64,000 bases of DNA from assembly GCA_020637855.1 (NCBI GenBank), contig JACKJR010000001.1, forward strand, positions 1 to 64,000. Reading direction: 5' to 3'. The notes under the pieces are model-generated. The model ran no database searches and was not told where the DNA came from. It worked only from the letters and a program-made list of their open reading frames with translations. This DNA comes from Rhodobiaceae bacterium (lineage in GTDB: Bacteria; Pseudomonadota; Alphaproteobacteria; Rhizobiales; Tepidamorphaceae). Below, piece after piece: positions 63,136 to 64,000 of the stretch (within the stretch, counting starts at the first letter, position 1; each line of letters starts with the position of its first letter). Position numbers and translations under genes: made by a program.

Positions 63136-64000
63136 ATGTCGTTCATAGCCATGCCGAAACCGGATGCGGCGATCATTGCCCGCCGCAGCGAGATCGCTGA
63201 GTGTCTCCGCGCCATTGTCGGCGATGCGGGGTTGATCGTTTCCGAAGACGAGCGCCGCGCCTACGAGACGGATGCGCTGACCGCCTACAGCGCTATTCCG
63301 CTTGCCGTGGTCCTGCCAGCTACGACGCAGGAAGTCAGCGCTGTTCTGAAATATCTCAACGAAGAGCGTGTTCCCGTCATCGCGCGCGGTGCCGGCACAT
63401 CGCTTGCCGGCGGCGCGCTGCCAAGCGAGGACGCCGTCGTCCTTGGCGTTTCGCGCATGAGCGCCGTCCTCGATATGAACTTCGCCGACCGGGTGGCGAC
63501 CGTACAGGCCGGCATCACCAACATCGCCATTTCGCAAGCCGTGGCGCACGAGCAATTCTTCTACGCACCCGATCCCTCAAGCCAGCTCGCCTGCACGATC
63601 GGCGGTAACATCGCGATGAACTCCGGCGGCGCGCATTGCCTTAAGTATGGTGTGACCACCAACAACCTGCTCGGTGTCAGGATGGTGCTGATGGACGGCA
63701 CGATCGTCGACATCGGCGGTGAACAGCTGGATTCGGGAGGTTACGATCTTCTCGGCCTGGTCTGCGGATCGGAGGGCCAGTTCGGCGTCGTGACCGAAGC
63801 GAAAGTGCGCATCCTGCGTCAGGCCGAAGGTGCGCGGCCCGTCCTGTTCGGTTTCGACAGTGCCGAGGATGCAGGCGCCTGCGTTGCCGACATTCTCGCG
63901 CAAGGGATCATTCCGGTCGCCATCGAATACATGGACAAGCCGGCCATCAAGGTCTGCGAAGCCTTCGCTCATGCCGGCTATCCGCTCGATGTGGAGGCGC
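63136..64000 (+). CDS. glcD: FAD-linked oxidase of the GlcD/D-lactate dehydrogenase type (partial)
   Basis: The first 288 residues of a VAO-type FAD oxidoreductase, cut by the window end. The PP-loop and FAD contacts are visible: VIARGAGTSLAGGAL (about 90-104), APDPSSQLACTIGGNIAMNSGG (about 152-173), and GLVCGSEGQFGVVTEAKV (about 211-228). It resembles glycolate oxidase GlcD or FAD-type D-lactate dehydrogenase. The ATG follows GGGGAGG. If GlcE and GlcF follow beyond the window, glycolate oxidation would be supported, which fits the nearby hydroxypyruvate isomerase and lactate genes. Confidence 0.87.
   Translation, partial: MSFIAMPKPDAAIIARRSEIAECLRAIVGDAGLIVSEDERRAYETDALTAYSAIPLAVVLPATTQEVSAVLKYLNEERVPVIARGAGTSLAGGALPSEDAVVLGVSRMSAVLDMNFADRVATVQAGITNIAISQAVAHEQFFYAPDPSSQLACTIGGNIAMNSGGAHCLKYGVTTNNLLGVRMVLMDGTIVDIGGEQLDSGGYDLLGLVCGSEGQFGVVTEAKVRILRQAEGARPVLFGFDSAEDAGACVADILAQGIIPVAIEYMDKPAIKVCEAFAHAGYPLDVEA

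Overview
This 64 kb window looks like the chromosome of an alphaproteobacterium of the order Hyphomicrobiales (Rhizobiales), probably near the Phyllobacteriaceae/Rhizobiaceae. The evidence is a PdhS-type PAS histidine kinase, a DUF3422 protein, a TorF-type porin, a phasin with a PhaR-like operator, a tRNA-His with A73 and no encoded G-1, an Irr-box-like site, and palindromic intergenic repeats of the kind common in rhizobia. Codon use is GC-rich and uniform except in the first 3.3 kb and near 44-46.7 kb.

Layout. Bases 1-3250 hold an AT-richer quorum-sensing unit: a LuxR-type regulator divergent from an operon of acyl-homoserine-lactone synthase, cytochrome P450 and a small protein. It ends at a tRNA-3'-end-like sequence next to GGGTAAAA repeats, so it may be the edge of an integrated island. 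Next are a double-glycine-leader peptide (3.5 kb), a stress protein and alanine/glycine symporter with a divergent Lrp-type regulator (3.8-6.4 kb), a trypsin-fold protein lacking its catalytic residues (6.6-7.7 kb), a soluble globin-MCP-PilZ chemoreceptor (7.7-9.9 kb), an agmatinase and small membrane proteins (10.3-13.2 kb), a glutathionyl-hydroquinone reductase, molybdate transporter genes modBC without modA, a DECR2-like SDR, a DUF3095 protein and a TorF porin (13.3-19.5 kb).

From 19.5 to 32.4 kb lies a putrescine locus: PuuB-like oxidase, omega-aminotransferase, two glutamine-synthetase-like gamma-glutamylpolyamine synthetases and the PotFGHI importer. A large TIR-STAND-TPR protein sits inside it. 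Together with the agmatinase this indicates import and catabolism of putrescine toward GABA, although PuuC/PuuD-type enzymes are not in view.

From 32.4 to 44 kb are an AsmA protein, acetoacetyl-CoA synthetase, a tandem hairpin repeat, an iron(III) ABC system (binding protein and permease, no ATPase, Irr-like box), the PdhS-type kinase, the phasin and tRNA-His. Two unrecognised secreted proteins follow (44.4-46.7 kb). After these come hydroxypyruvate isomerase, a small conserved protein, an AEC transporter, acyl-CoA dehydrogenase, a DMT exporter, two single genes, the lactate-oxidation operon lutABC and a divergent TRAP transporter whose position suggests 2-hydroxy/2-oxo acid uptake. The right end has a DUF3422 protein, a five-copy palindromic repeat array, a c-type cytochrome, a LysR regulator and the start of a glycolate-oxidase-type FAD oxidase cut by the window edge.
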